Assembly: GCA_017998735.1 (NCBI GenBank)
Contig: JAGOCN010000137.1
Span: forward strand, 1-5,521
Length of the DNA: 5,521 bases
Origin: Giesbergeria sp.
GTDB taxonomy: Bacteria > Pseudomonadota > Gammaproteobacteria > Burkholderiales > Burkholderiaceae_C
Reading direction: 5' to 3'
The translations under genes were made by a program, and so were the position numbers. The notes beneath the pieces are model-generated. The model had not been told where the DNA came from. It was given only the letters and a program-made list of their open reading frames with translations, and made no database searches. This document shows positions 1 through 5,521 of the stretch, piece after piece (within the stretch, counting starts at the first letter, position 1; every line of letters begins with the position of its first letter).

Positions 1-930
<930 letters not shown>

Positions 931-954
931 GAGAGCTGATGTAAAGCCGTGGAC

Positions 955-983
955 TTGGCAGCACTTTCAAAATTTTGTATATA
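955..983 (+). promoter_or_regulatory. Probable sigma-70 promoter of vapBC
   Basis: TTGGCA at 955-960 and TATATA at 978-983 are separated by 17 bases, which is ideal spacing for a housekeeping promoter. TATACT at 980-985 is an alternative -10 with a 19-base gap. The start would fall near 990, about 30 bases before vapB. The -10 lies inside the left arm of the 974-1000 inverted repeat, as expected for an autorepressed toxin-antitoxin promoter. It starts 24 bases after the tgt stop, in the only clearly AT-rich stretch of the window. The call rests on motif match only. Confidence 0.6.
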
Positions 984-1000
984 CTTTTAATATATACAAA
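974..1000. promoter_or_regulatory. Perfect 10-bp inverted repeat, likely VapB/VapBC operator
   Basis: TTTGTATATA at 974-983 is the exact reverse complement of TATATACAAA at 991-1000, with a 7-base spacer (cttttaa). Each arm also contains the self-complementary core GTATATAC or its near copy. It covers the -10 element and probable transcription start and ends 18 bases before the vapB ATG. VapB-type antitoxins with AbrB folds are known to bind palindromes at their own promoters as dimers or toxin-antitoxin complexes. That role here is inferred from position and symmetry. Confidence 0.65.
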
Positions 1001-1005
1001 CTGTC

Positions 1006-1013
1006 AGAAGGAG
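1006..1013 (+). promoter_or_regulatory. Strong ribosome binding site of vapB
   Basis: AGAAGGAG lies 5 bases before the ATG at 1019. It is the strongest Shine-Dalgarno match in the window. It fixes the vapB start and argues against the upstream in-frame extension that begins inside the tgt tail. Confidence 0.8.
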
Positions 1014-1018
1014 CTGCC

Positions 1019-1249
1019 ATGACCTATGCCCGTGTTTTTCAGTCTGGCAACAGCCAGGCCGTGCGCCTGCCCAAGGAATTTCGGCTGAACGTCGATCAGG
1101 TTGAAATTTTCCGGCAGGGTGAAGACATCGTGCTGCGCCAGACGCCTGCCAATGCCGCCATCGTGTTTGACCTGCTGGCCGATCTGCCTGCCGATTTTCT
1201 GGCCGAGGGCAGGGACGACACGCCACCGCAAGAGCGCGAGGCTTTTTGA
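1019..1249 (+). CDS. vapB: VapB/VagC-type antitoxin, AbrB/SpoVT fold (type II toxin-antitoxin)
   Basis: This gives 76 aa, a typical length for the VagC/VapB group. Residues 1-42 form a swapped-hairpin AbrB-like DNA-binding domain: VFQSGNSQAVRLPKEF (6-21) carries the characteristic F-x-x-GNSQAVRLP signature, followed by the strand pattern VEIFRQGEDIVLR (28-40). The acidic C-terminal part (about 50-76, including LADLPADFLAEGRDD and PPQEREAF) is what normally wraps around and inhibits the toxin. The start is set by AGAAGGAG at 1006-1013. The stop TGA at 1247-1249 lies 2 bases before the vapC ATG, so the pair is co-transcribed and translation is probably coupled. It should neutralise VapC by binding its active site and, with VapC, repress the promoter at 974-1000. 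The family is clear; the partner is inferred from adjacency. Confidence 0.93.
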   Translation: MTYARVFQSGNSQAVRLPKEFRLNVDQVEIFRQGEDIVLRQTPANAAIVFDLLADLPADFLAEGRDDTPPQEREAF

Positions 1250-1251
1250 GC

Positions 1252-1671
1252 ATGGCCCAGGACCCTCCAGTGCGCTATTTGCTGGACACCAACATCTGCA
1301 TCTACATCGCCAACGGGCAACCCGCAGCGGTGCGCGAGCGCTTTGCGCGCCATGCGCTGCATGAACTGGCCATGTCCACCATCACTGTGGGCGAGCTGCG
1401 CTTTGGCGCTGAAAAAAGCCAGGCCCGTGAACGCGCCCTGGCCACCATCGGGCAACTGGTGCAGCGCATCCAGCCCTGCCCACTGCCGCTTGCCGCTGCC
1501 GAGCACTATGGCGACATCCGCGCCACGCTGCAAAGGCAGGGTCTGCCAATTGGCAACAATGACCTGTGGCTGGCCGCGCATGCACGCGCCGAGGGCTGGG
1601 TTCTGGTGACCCACAACACCCGAGAATTTGCCCGTGTGCCGGGCCTGCAAGTGGAGAACTGGGTTGAATGA
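1252..1671 (+). CDS. vapC: VapC toxin, PIN-domain ribonuclease (type II toxin-antitoxin)
   Basis: This gives 139 aa, the usual size for a single PIN domain. Conserved acidic residues are visible: D12 in YLLDTNICIYI, E48 in STITVGELRFGAEKS, D104 in IGNNDLWLAAHA, and the THNTREFARVPGL motif (N122). These form the Mg2+-binding nuclease site and all appear intact, so the toxin should be active. The sequence resembles the enteric VapC/MvpT group, whose studied members cleave initiator tRNA-fMet in the anticodon loop; substrate here is not shown. I chose ATG 1252, with GAGG at 1238-1241 as a weak ribosome site 10 bases upstream. A TTG at 1246 in the same frame overlaps the vapB stop and would add two residues. 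The same frame stays open after the stop as far as 1917. Confidence 0.94.
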   Translation: MAQDPPVRYLLDTNICIYIANGQPAAVRERFARHALHELAMSTITVGELRFGAEKSQARERALATIGQLVQRIQPCPLPLAAAEHYGDIRATLQRQGLPIGNNDLWLAAHARAEGWVLVTHNTREFARVPGLQVENWVE

Positions 1672-1716
1672 CCAAATGGCCTGACAACGCTCCAGGTTGC
1701 GCTGCGCAGAAACATC

Positions 1717-1774
1717 AAATTTCATAGCACGCGCCGCTTGCCACGCAAGGGCCAGAGGTCGTTTTGGCTTAAAA
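1717..1774. repeat. Diverged copy (A) of the intergenic repeat seen at 3226 and 3374
   Basis: It begins AAATTTCATAGC and ends near GGCTTAAAA, matching the order of landmarks in the two downstream copies: T-rich start with TTTCA-ATAGC, a short hairpin, xGAGGxxxTTTTGGC, then an A-rich end. The central stem is a different sequence, CTTGC (1737-1741) and GCAAG (1745-1749) around a 3-base loop. Overall similarity is loose and was judged by eye. The pattern also resembles intergenic repeats I associate with Comamonadaceae genomes. It begins about 45 bases after the vapC stop. Confidence 0.45.
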
Positions 1775-1779
1775 ACGGC

Positions 1780-1917
1780 ATGCCAAACCTGTTTGGAACC
1801 CTGAACATGCAAGACCTTTTCCCCCAGCCGTGGCTGGTCAACACCCTGCTGGACGACGGCTTCGGCTTCAAGGGCCTGGCCACCAAGCGCCCCGAGTACT
1901 TGGCACTGGTGCAATAA
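1780..1917 (+). CDS. Possible small protein of 45 aa, or 3' remnant of a lost gene; unrecognised
   Basis: ATG 1780 to TAA 1915-1917 gives 45 aa; a second in-frame ATG at 1807 gives 36 aa. The product has no signal peptide or membrane segment; its tail (FGFKGLATKRPEYLALVQ) is mixed in character. I do not recognise the family. In favour: from codon 16 to the stop, 28 of 30 codons end in G or C, like the real genes around it. Against: no ribosome site precedes either ATG, and the frame is open upstream right back to the vapC stop, so the start is arbitrary. It sits directly after repeat copy A and its stop lies in the first unit of a tandem repeat. It may be the tail of a gene whose front was lost. 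Confidence 0.35.
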   Translation: MPNLFGTLNMQDLFPQPWLVNTLLDDGFGFKGLATKRPEYLALVQ

Positions 1918-1934
1918 CGCAATAACGCAATAAC
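1911..1934. repeat. Three perfect tandem copies of GCAATAAC (8 bp)
   Basis: The units are at 1911-1918, 1919-1926 and 1927-1934. Because 8 is not a multiple of 3, the TAA in each unit falls in a different + frame (1915, 1923, 1931), so the array stops translation in all three frames. It ends 17 bases before the MFS start codon, where a ribosome site would be expected close by. Copy-number change by slippage would alter this leader. Confidence 0.85.
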
Positions 1935-1951
1935 AACGGGTGCCCACCGCC

Positions 1952-3145
1952 ATGCCAGCCACCGTGCCCGCTGCCGTGCCACGCCACATCCTGCCGGTGC
2001 TGGTGCTGGCGCAGTTTGCCGGCACCTCGCTGTGGTTTGCGGTCAACGCGGTCATGCCCGACCTGCAGCGCGAGCTGGGCTGGCCGGCGACGGCGGTGGG
2101 CACGCTGACCTCGGCGCTGCAGCTGGGCTTCATTGCCGGCACGCTGGTGTTTGCGCTGCTGGCCGTGGCCGACCGGTTTTCGCCGCGGCGCGTGTTTTTG
2201 CTGTGCGCGCTGGCGGGCGCGGCCTGCACCGTGGGCGCCTGGGCGATGGTGCGCGACTGCCCGGCGCTGCTGGCCTGGCGCTTTGCCACCGGCTTCTTTC
2301 TGGCCGGCATCTACCCGGTGGGCATGAAGATTGCCGCGCAGTGGTACACGCGCGGCCTGGGCGGCGCGCTGGGCCTGCTGGTGGGCGCGCTGGTGCTGGG
2401 TTCGGCCAGCGCGCACGCGCTGCGCGCGCTGGGCGGCGCTCTGCCCTGGCCCACGCTGATGCTGGCCGTGGCCGCGCTGGCCGCCGCTGGCGGTCTGCTG
2501 CTGTTTTTTGGCACCGGCGAGCCGCCCGCCGCCCCCGCCCGCGTGACCACGCTGCAGTGGCGCGCACTGGGCACGGTGTGGACCGATGCGCGGGTGCGCA
2601 GCTCGGTGCTGGGCTACTTTGGCCACATGTGGGAGCTTTACACCCTGTGGGTGCTGGTGCCGGTGATTCTGGCGCCCCGCCTGCAGGGCGCAGCACTGTC
2701 GTGGGCCGCGTTTGCCGTGCTGGGCGCCGGCGCCGCAGGCTGCGTGCTGGGCGGCAGGGCGGCGCAGCGCTGGGGCAGCGCCCGCGTGGCCTGGGCGCAG
2801 CTGGCCACGAGCGGCGCGTGTGGCCTGGCGGCGCCGTGGATGCTGGACGCCGCCACGCCGTGGTTTGCCGCCTGGCTGCTGCTGTGGGGCACCACGGTGG
2901 CGGGCGATTCACCGCAGCTGTCCACCCTGACGGCGCGCAACGCGCCGCAGCACGCAGTGGGCAGCGTGCTGACGCTGACCAACAGCATGGGTTTTGCGCT
3001 GTCCATCGGCAGCATCCTGCTGTTTGTCTGGCTGGCCGAAACGGTGCCGCTGGGCGCGCTGCTGCCCTGGCTGGCGCTGGGCCCGGCGCTGGGCCTGTGG
3101 GCGCTGCTGCCGCTGGTGCGGGCAGAGCAGCGGCAGGAGCGGTAG
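1952..3145 (+). CDS. Major facilitator superfamily (MFS) transporter, substrate unknown
   Basis: This gives 397 aa, normal for a 12-helix MFS protein of the inner membrane. Hydrophobic segments lie roughly at 12-35, 48-72, 80-100, 105-127, 136-157 and 165-187, then a polar cytoplasmic loop (188-215), then 218-240, 248-270, 278-297, 303-322, 335-360 and 366-389. The loop between helices 2 and 3 holds ADRFSPRR (73-80), a version of MFS motif A (the DRxxRR gate). FAGTSLWFAVNAVMPDL near the start and GHMWELYTLWVLVP in helix 7 are features I associate with a group of uncharacterised proteobacterial MFS exporters. ATG 1952 was preferred over the in-frame GTG 1940; neither has a good ribosome site. 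The next gene is 359 bases away, so no partner is suggested. Direction of transport and substrate cannot be read from the sequence. Confidence 0.93.
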   Translation: MPATVPAAVPRHILPVLVLAQFAGTSLWFAVNAVMPDLQRELGWPATAVGTLTSALQLGFIAGTLVFALLAVADRFSPRRVFLLCALAGAACTVGAWAMVRDCPALLAWRFATGFFLAGIYPVGMKIAAQWYTRGLGGALGLLVGALVLGSASAHALRALGGALPWPTLMLAVAALAAAGGLLLFFGTGEPPAAPARVTTLQWRALGTVWTDARVRSSVLGYFGHMWELYTLWVLVPVILAPRLQGAALSWAAFAVLGAGAAGCVLGGRAAQRWGSARVAWAQLATSGACGLAAPWMLDAATPWFAAWLLLWGTTVAGDSPQLSTLTARNAPQHAVGSVLTLTNSMGFALSIGSILLFVWLAETVPLGALLPWLALGPALGLWALLPLVRAEQRQER

Positions 3146-3195
3146 CCACATTGCCCACCGTGCCAGCAGTGCCAGCGGCCAGCGCGCCCACAGCA

Positions 3196-3210
3196 CCTTG
3201 CAGCGCAAGG
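3196..3210. other. Perfect 6-bp hairpin downstream of the MFS gene
   Basis: CCTTGC (3196-3201) and GCAAGG (3205-3210) pair around the loop agc, 50 bases after the MFS stop. The right arm begins the GCAAG tandem run. No T-run follows within the expected distance, so it is not a standard Rho-independent terminator. It could stabilise the mRNA 3' end or be a by-product of the repeat. Confidence 0.4.
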
Positions 3211-3225
3211 CAAGGCAAGGCAGAT

Positions 3226-3288
3226 CACTCACTTTTCAATAGCTGCTGGCGCAGTCCCAGCCTGCGCTGGAGGCACTTTTGACCTGAA
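3226..3288. repeat. 63-bp intergenic repeat, copy B
   Basis: It matches copy C (3374-3436) at 59 of 63 positions with no gaps. It starts CACTCACTTTTCAATAGC and ends ACCTGAA. The centre can fold as RNA: CTGGCGCA and TGCGCTGG form an 8-pair stem with two G-U wobbles around a 9-base loop. The wobbles become C-A mismatches on the other strand, so folding favours a + strand transcript. It contains no gene and no transposase. Confidence 0.9.
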
Positions 3289-3302
3289 ACTGCGCGCTGC
3301 TG

Positions 3303-3324
3303 CCCTGCACCGGCCCTGCACCGG
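3303..3324. repeat. Two perfect tandem copies of CCCTGCACCGG (11 bp)
   Basis: The units are 3303-3313 and 3314-3324, between repeat copies B and C. A related GCACCGG string recurs after the next gene (near 4076-4118), suggesting that related short words are dispersed through these gaps. No function is evident. Confidence 0.8.
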
Positions 3325-3373
3325 CCATGCAACGGCATGTGTTGGCATTCATCGCCCGGCAGCGCACCTGCAC

Positions 3374-3436
3374 CACTCACTTTTCAATAGCTGCTGGCGC
3401 AATACCAGCCTGCGCTGGAGGCATTTTTGGCCTGAA
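3374..3436. repeat. 63-bp intergenic repeat, copy C
   Basis: It is the partner of copy B, in the same orientation and 148 bp downstream. The four differences are two in the hairpin loop and two in the T-rich tail (GGCATTTTTGGCC here, GGCACTTTTGACC in B). The stem itself is unchanged. It ends 26 bases before the earlier possible start (3463) of the next gene, so it would lie in that gene's leader or promoter. Confidence 0.9.
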
Positions 3437-3504
3437 TTTTCACACCCGTTCGCTGCACCGGAATGTCCCGCCCCGCAGCGCACGGCGCGGCACTACCATC
3501 GGCC

Positions 3505-4068
3505 ATGCCACGCACTTCGGACCTTCCGCCTGACCCGCCACCGCGCACACCGGCGCAGCGCCTGCGCCGCCTTCTGCTTTTGCCGCTGCGCCTGCTGGCG
3601 GGGCTGGGCGGGTGGCTGCTGGCGCTGGTCATCGTGTTCGAGGAATGGGGCTGGGTGCCGCTGCAGGCGCTGCTGGCGCGGGTGGGGCGCTGGCCGGGGC
3701 TGCGCTGGGTGGAAGGGCGCGTGCAGGCACTGCCGCCCTGGGCGGCGCTGTTGGTGTTTGCGCTGCCGACCGCGCTGCTGCTGCCGGTCAAGCTGCTGGC
3801 GCTGTGGGCCATGGGGCACGGCCATGTGGTGCTGGGCATGGCGGTGATCGTGCTGGCCAAGCTGGCGGGCACCGCCGTGGTGGCGCGGCTGTTCACGCTG
3901 ACCCGGCCGGCGCTGCTGCAGCTGGCCTGGTTTGCCTGGGGCTATGCGCACTGGCTGGCGCTGAAGGCGCGCCTGCTGCTGCGCGTGCGCGCCTCGTGGC
4001 CGTGGCGCGCGGCGCGCATCTGGCGGCGCGGGGTGCGGCGGCGCTGGCAGGCGTGGCGCATGCGCTGA
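3505..4068 (+). CDS. Small integral membrane protein of unknown function
   Basis: This gives 187 aa from ATG 3505. It has a Pro-rich N-terminus (LPPDPPPRTP, 7-16), then hydrophobic segments near 27-45, 78-101 and 107-127, with EEWGW (46-50) after the first. The segment AKLAGTAVVARLFTLTRPALLQLAW (from about 118) reads like the most constrained part; I have an impression of similar hypothetical proteins in Comamonadaceae but cannot name a family. The tail from 155 to 187 contains 12 Arg and 5 Trp, so it is strongly basic and probably cytoplasmic, possibly binding lipid head groups or nucleic acid. ATG 3463 would add 14 residues, but those codons include CTA, CCA and TCG, unlike the rest, so I prefer 3505. 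Neither start has a good ribosome site. High GC gives long shadow frames here, but the hydrophobic periodicity supports this one. Confidence 0.75.
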   Translation: MPRTSDLPPDPPPRTPAQRLRRLLLLPLRLLAGLGGWLLALVIVFEEWGWVPLQALLARVGRWPGLRWVEGRVQALPPWAALLVFALPTALLLPVKLLALWAMGHGHVVLGMAVIVLAKLAGTAVVARLFTLTRPALLQLAWFAWGYAHWLALKARLLLRVRASWPWRAARIWRRGVRRRWQAWRMR

Positions 4069-4098
4069 CCGGCCTGCACCGGTGGCGGCGCCGGCGGC

Positions 4099-4120
4099 AG
4101 CACCGGGCAAGCACCGGGCA
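4099..4120. repeat. Two perfect tandem copies of AGCACCGGGCA (11 bp)
   Basis: The units are 4099-4109 and 4110-4120, shortly after the stop of the membrane protein gene. They are followed by GGCGCC-gt-GGCGCC (4121-4134), which can fold into a short GC hairpin. No proper T-run follows, so this is not a convincing terminator. The rest of the 4069-4276 gap shows nothing else clear apart from the ribosome site at 4262. Confidence 0.75.
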
Positions 4121-4261
4121 GGCGCCGTGGCGCCAGGTGTGGCTTTTCTGGCGTCAGCCTGCACCCAACCCTTGCGGTGCAGTTGCAATGCCCGCCAGCA
4201 ACGCAAAGAATGCCCATGCGCTGCATCCCTGCCCGGGATGGACGGCAGCCCTCCTTTTGAT

Positions 4262-4268
4262 GGAAAGG
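4262..4268 (+). promoter_or_regulatory. Ribosome binding site that fixes the LuxR-type regulator start
   Basis: GGAAAGG sits 8 bases before ATG 4277. Upstream in-frame candidates (ATG 4238, GTG 4082) lack a comparable site, and ATG 4272 is out of frame and only 3 bases away. Confidence 0.65.
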
Positions 4269-4276
4269 CCCATGCC

Positions 4277-5458
4277 ATGGACAGCGCCCTGCTCGACCGT
4301 TTCAGCACCACCGTGCAGTCCATCCACGCTGCCGCCCTGCAGCCCGAAGGCTGGCCCCAGGCACTGGCGCACATTGCCGCGCTGCACAACGCGCCCAAGG
4401 CACTGGCGTTCACACCCCTGACGCAGCCGGACGACGGCGGCTTTGTGCTGGCCCATGCCATTGCGCAGTCGTTTTTGCAAGAATGGGCCGAGCGCTACCT
4501 GCCGCACGACGTGTGGACCACGCAGGCCCGGGACCGGGACCTGCTGCACGACGGCCGCGTGCTGCTGGGCGAAGACCTGGTGCCCGACGCGCAGCTGGTG
4601 CAGTCCATCTTTTACCGCGAGTTTCTGGCGCGCCAGGGCATTCGCCGGCTGTGCAGCGGGGTGGTGTTTTCTGGCCGCATGGCGGGGCTGCCCAGCACCA
4701 CCTGCTCGGTGTTTCGCGGCAGCGATGGCGCGCCCTTCACCGAGGCCGACCGGCATCTGCATGCGCTGGTGGTGCGCCACCTGTCGCTGGCGCTGGGCGC
4801 GGCGCTGCGGCTGCGCGACGCGGAGTTTCGCCTGGCCACCAGCCTGCAGGCGCTGGACCGCCTGCACGGCGCGGTGCTGCTGCTGGGCCAGCGCGGCAAT
4901 GTGCTGTTTGCCAACCGCAATGCGCTGGCGCTGCTGGCGCAGGCGCAGGGCCTGGCACTGCGCGCCGGCAATTCGGCCACCGACGCACTGGGCTGGTTGC
5001 AGGCAGGCAGCGCCTGCGCGCAAAACGCGCTGGACGCCGAGCTGCGCGCCGCGCTGGCCAGAAACCCGCTGCAGGCCACGCACTTTGCCCACGGCCTGGC
5101 GCTGCAGCGCCCGCCCCCGAAAGGCGACCTGGTGCTGCACGCGGTGCCGCTGGGCGAACAGGGCAGCGCACTGTGGAGCCGCCTGCTGCAGCCCGGCGCG
5201 CTGGTGTTCATCACCGACCCGCAGGCGGTGCCGGTGCTGGACCCCGCGCTGCTGCACCGCCTGTACGGCATCAGCACCGCCGAATGCCGCGTGGCGCAGC
5301 AACTGCTGCACGGCCAGACGCTGCAGCAGGCTGCGTGCCACCTGCACCTGGGCAGCAACACCGTCAAGACGCATGTGCAACAGCTGTTTGAAAAGACCCG
5401 CACCCACCGCCAGCAGCAGCTCATCGGCCTGCTGCTGGCACTGGCATCGCAGCACTGA
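4277..5458 (+). CDS. LuxR-family (PAS-like plus HTH) transcriptional regulator, ligand unknown
   Basis: This gives 393 aa, a cytoplasmic DNA-binding regulator. Residues 1-175 form an N-terminal region typical of this group (LLDRF near the start, EGWPQAL at 24-30) with no named domain I can assign. About 194-290 looks like a PAS sensor: LDRLHGAVLLLGQRGNVLFANRNALALL (193-220) has the usual strand-turn-strand then AN-x-A helix. Residues 329-388 are a LuxR-type helix-turn-helix: LYGISTAECRV (E336), then the recognition part NTVKTHVQQLFEKT with T362, V363, K364 and H366, then RQQQLIGLLL. The usual eIA of the second helix is QAA here. No receiver domain or phosphorylation Asp region is seen, so it is not a classic two-component regulator, and no AHL synthase is nearby. 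Its 208-base upstream gap suggests its own transcription unit. Targets are unknown; the adjacent membrane protein and MFS genes are only candidates by position. Confidence 0.9.
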   Translation: MDSALLDRFSTTVQSIHAAALQPEGWPQALAHIAALHNAPKALAFTPLTQPDDGGFVLAHAIAQSFLQEWAERYLPHDVWTTQARDRDLLHDGRVLLGEDLVPDAQLVQSIFYREFLARQGIRRLCSGVVFSGRMAGLPSTTCSVFRGSDGAPFTEADRHLHALVVRHLSLALGAALRLRDAEFRLATSLQALDRLHGAVLLLGQRGNVLFANRNALALLAQAQGLALRAGNSATDALGWLQAGSACAQNALDAELRAALARNPLQATHFAHGLALQRPPPKGDLVLHAVPLGEQGSALWSRLLQPGALVFITDPQAVPVLDPALLHRLYGISTAECRVAQQLLHGQTLQQAACHLHLGSNTVKTHVQQLFEKTRTHRQQQLIGLLLALASQH

Positions 5459-5521
5459 GCGCTGGGTTTGGCACTGGGTGCTGGGTACGTTGCGCCCCGG
5501 TGTCAGCGGCAACTGGCCTGG

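Larger units (their letters stand above)
3146..3504. other. Gene-free 359-base interval rich in repeats
   Basis: I find no credible gene on either strand. Short frames here lack ribosome sites and family features. The interval is made of duplications: GTGCCAGC twice (3160-3167, 3169-3176), GCAAG three times (3205-3219), a 63-bp element twice (3226-3288, 3374-3436) and CCCTGCACCGG twice (3303-3313, 3314-3324). A 5-bp hairpin, CATGC (3326-3330) with GCATG (3335-3339), also occurs. No clear promoter was found for the gene that follows. Confidence 0.75.

Noticed and set aside
1096..2310. Long minus-strand reading frame (404 codons) across vapBC and the MFS start
   Set aside because: It is antisense to three well-supported genes, has the Gln/His/Ala/Arg-rich look of a GC-rich shadow frame, and shows no family motif.
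2032..3282. Overlapping + strand frame of 416 codons in the MFS region
   Set aside because: Its product is a low-complexity Gly/Ala/Arg string lacking hydrophobic segments. The frame at 1952-3145 gives a proper 12-helix MFS protein.
3226..3436. CRISPR array or insertion sequence formed by the two 63-bp copies
   Set aside because: There are only two copies, with an 85-base interval, no cas genes, no transposase and no terminal inverted repeats.
4121..4147. GC hairpin GGCGCC-gt-GGCGCC followed by TTTT as a terminator
   Set aside because: The four T bases are about 10 bases away from the stem and interrupted by G-rich sequence, so it does not meet the Rho-independent pattern.
3612..4421. + strand frame of 269 codons overlapping the small membrane protein
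   Set aside because: The Ala/Gly-rich composition is typical of a shifted frame over GC-rich coding DNA. It would also overlap the regulator start.
4154..5512. Long minus-strand frame (452 codons) opposite the LuxR-type gene
   Set aside because: It is rich in Gln, Ala and Arg with no recognisable domain. The + strand frame has clear PAS and HTH motifs and a ribosome site.
5459..5521. Terminator or promoter after the regulator
   Set aside because: Only a 4-bp GCAC/GTGC hairpin and repeated CTGGGT words are present, with no T-run and no clear -35/-10 pair.

Overview
The window is GC-rich DNA with five well-supported protein genes and one doubtful small one, all on the + strand. Strong G/C preference at third codon positions, the sequence of the tgt product and the style of the intergenic repeats fit a betaproteobacterium of the Burkholderiales, most likely Comamonadaceae. 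This assignment is an inference from composition and remembered family resemblance, not from a search.

Layout. (1) 1-930 is the 3' part of tgt, the queuosine-pathway tRNA-guanine transglycosylase, cut by the window edge. (2) 955-1671 is a compact type II toxin-antitoxin module: an AT-rich promoter with a perfect 10-bp inverted repeat, a VapB/VagC-type antitoxin (1019-1249) and a PIN-domain VapC toxin (1252-1671). (3) 1672-1951 holds a diverged copy of an intergenic repeat, a possible 45-codon reading frame (1780-1917) and three perfect tandem copies of an 8-bp unit that puts a TAA in each of the three + frames. (4) 1952-3145 encodes a 12-helix MFS transporter. (5) 3146-3504 has no gene. It carries two copies of a 63-bp element (59/63 identical, 148 bp apart) plus several short tandem duplications. 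(6) 3505-4068 encodes a small membrane protein with an Arg/Trp-rich tail. (7) 4277-5458 encodes a PAS-like/LuxR-HTH transcriptional regulator. The last 63 bases show nothing convincing.

How the genes relate. vapB and vapC are an obvious operon, probably repressed by their own complex at the palindrome. The other genes have separate, repeat-bearing intergenic gaps and no visible functional link, so I read this as ordinary chromosome with a small inserted toxin-antitoxin cassette. I do not see a clear undescribed multi-gene system. The items most worth a second look are the repeat family, the vapBC operator, the insertion beside the Tgt zinc site and the unexplained short frame after vapC.
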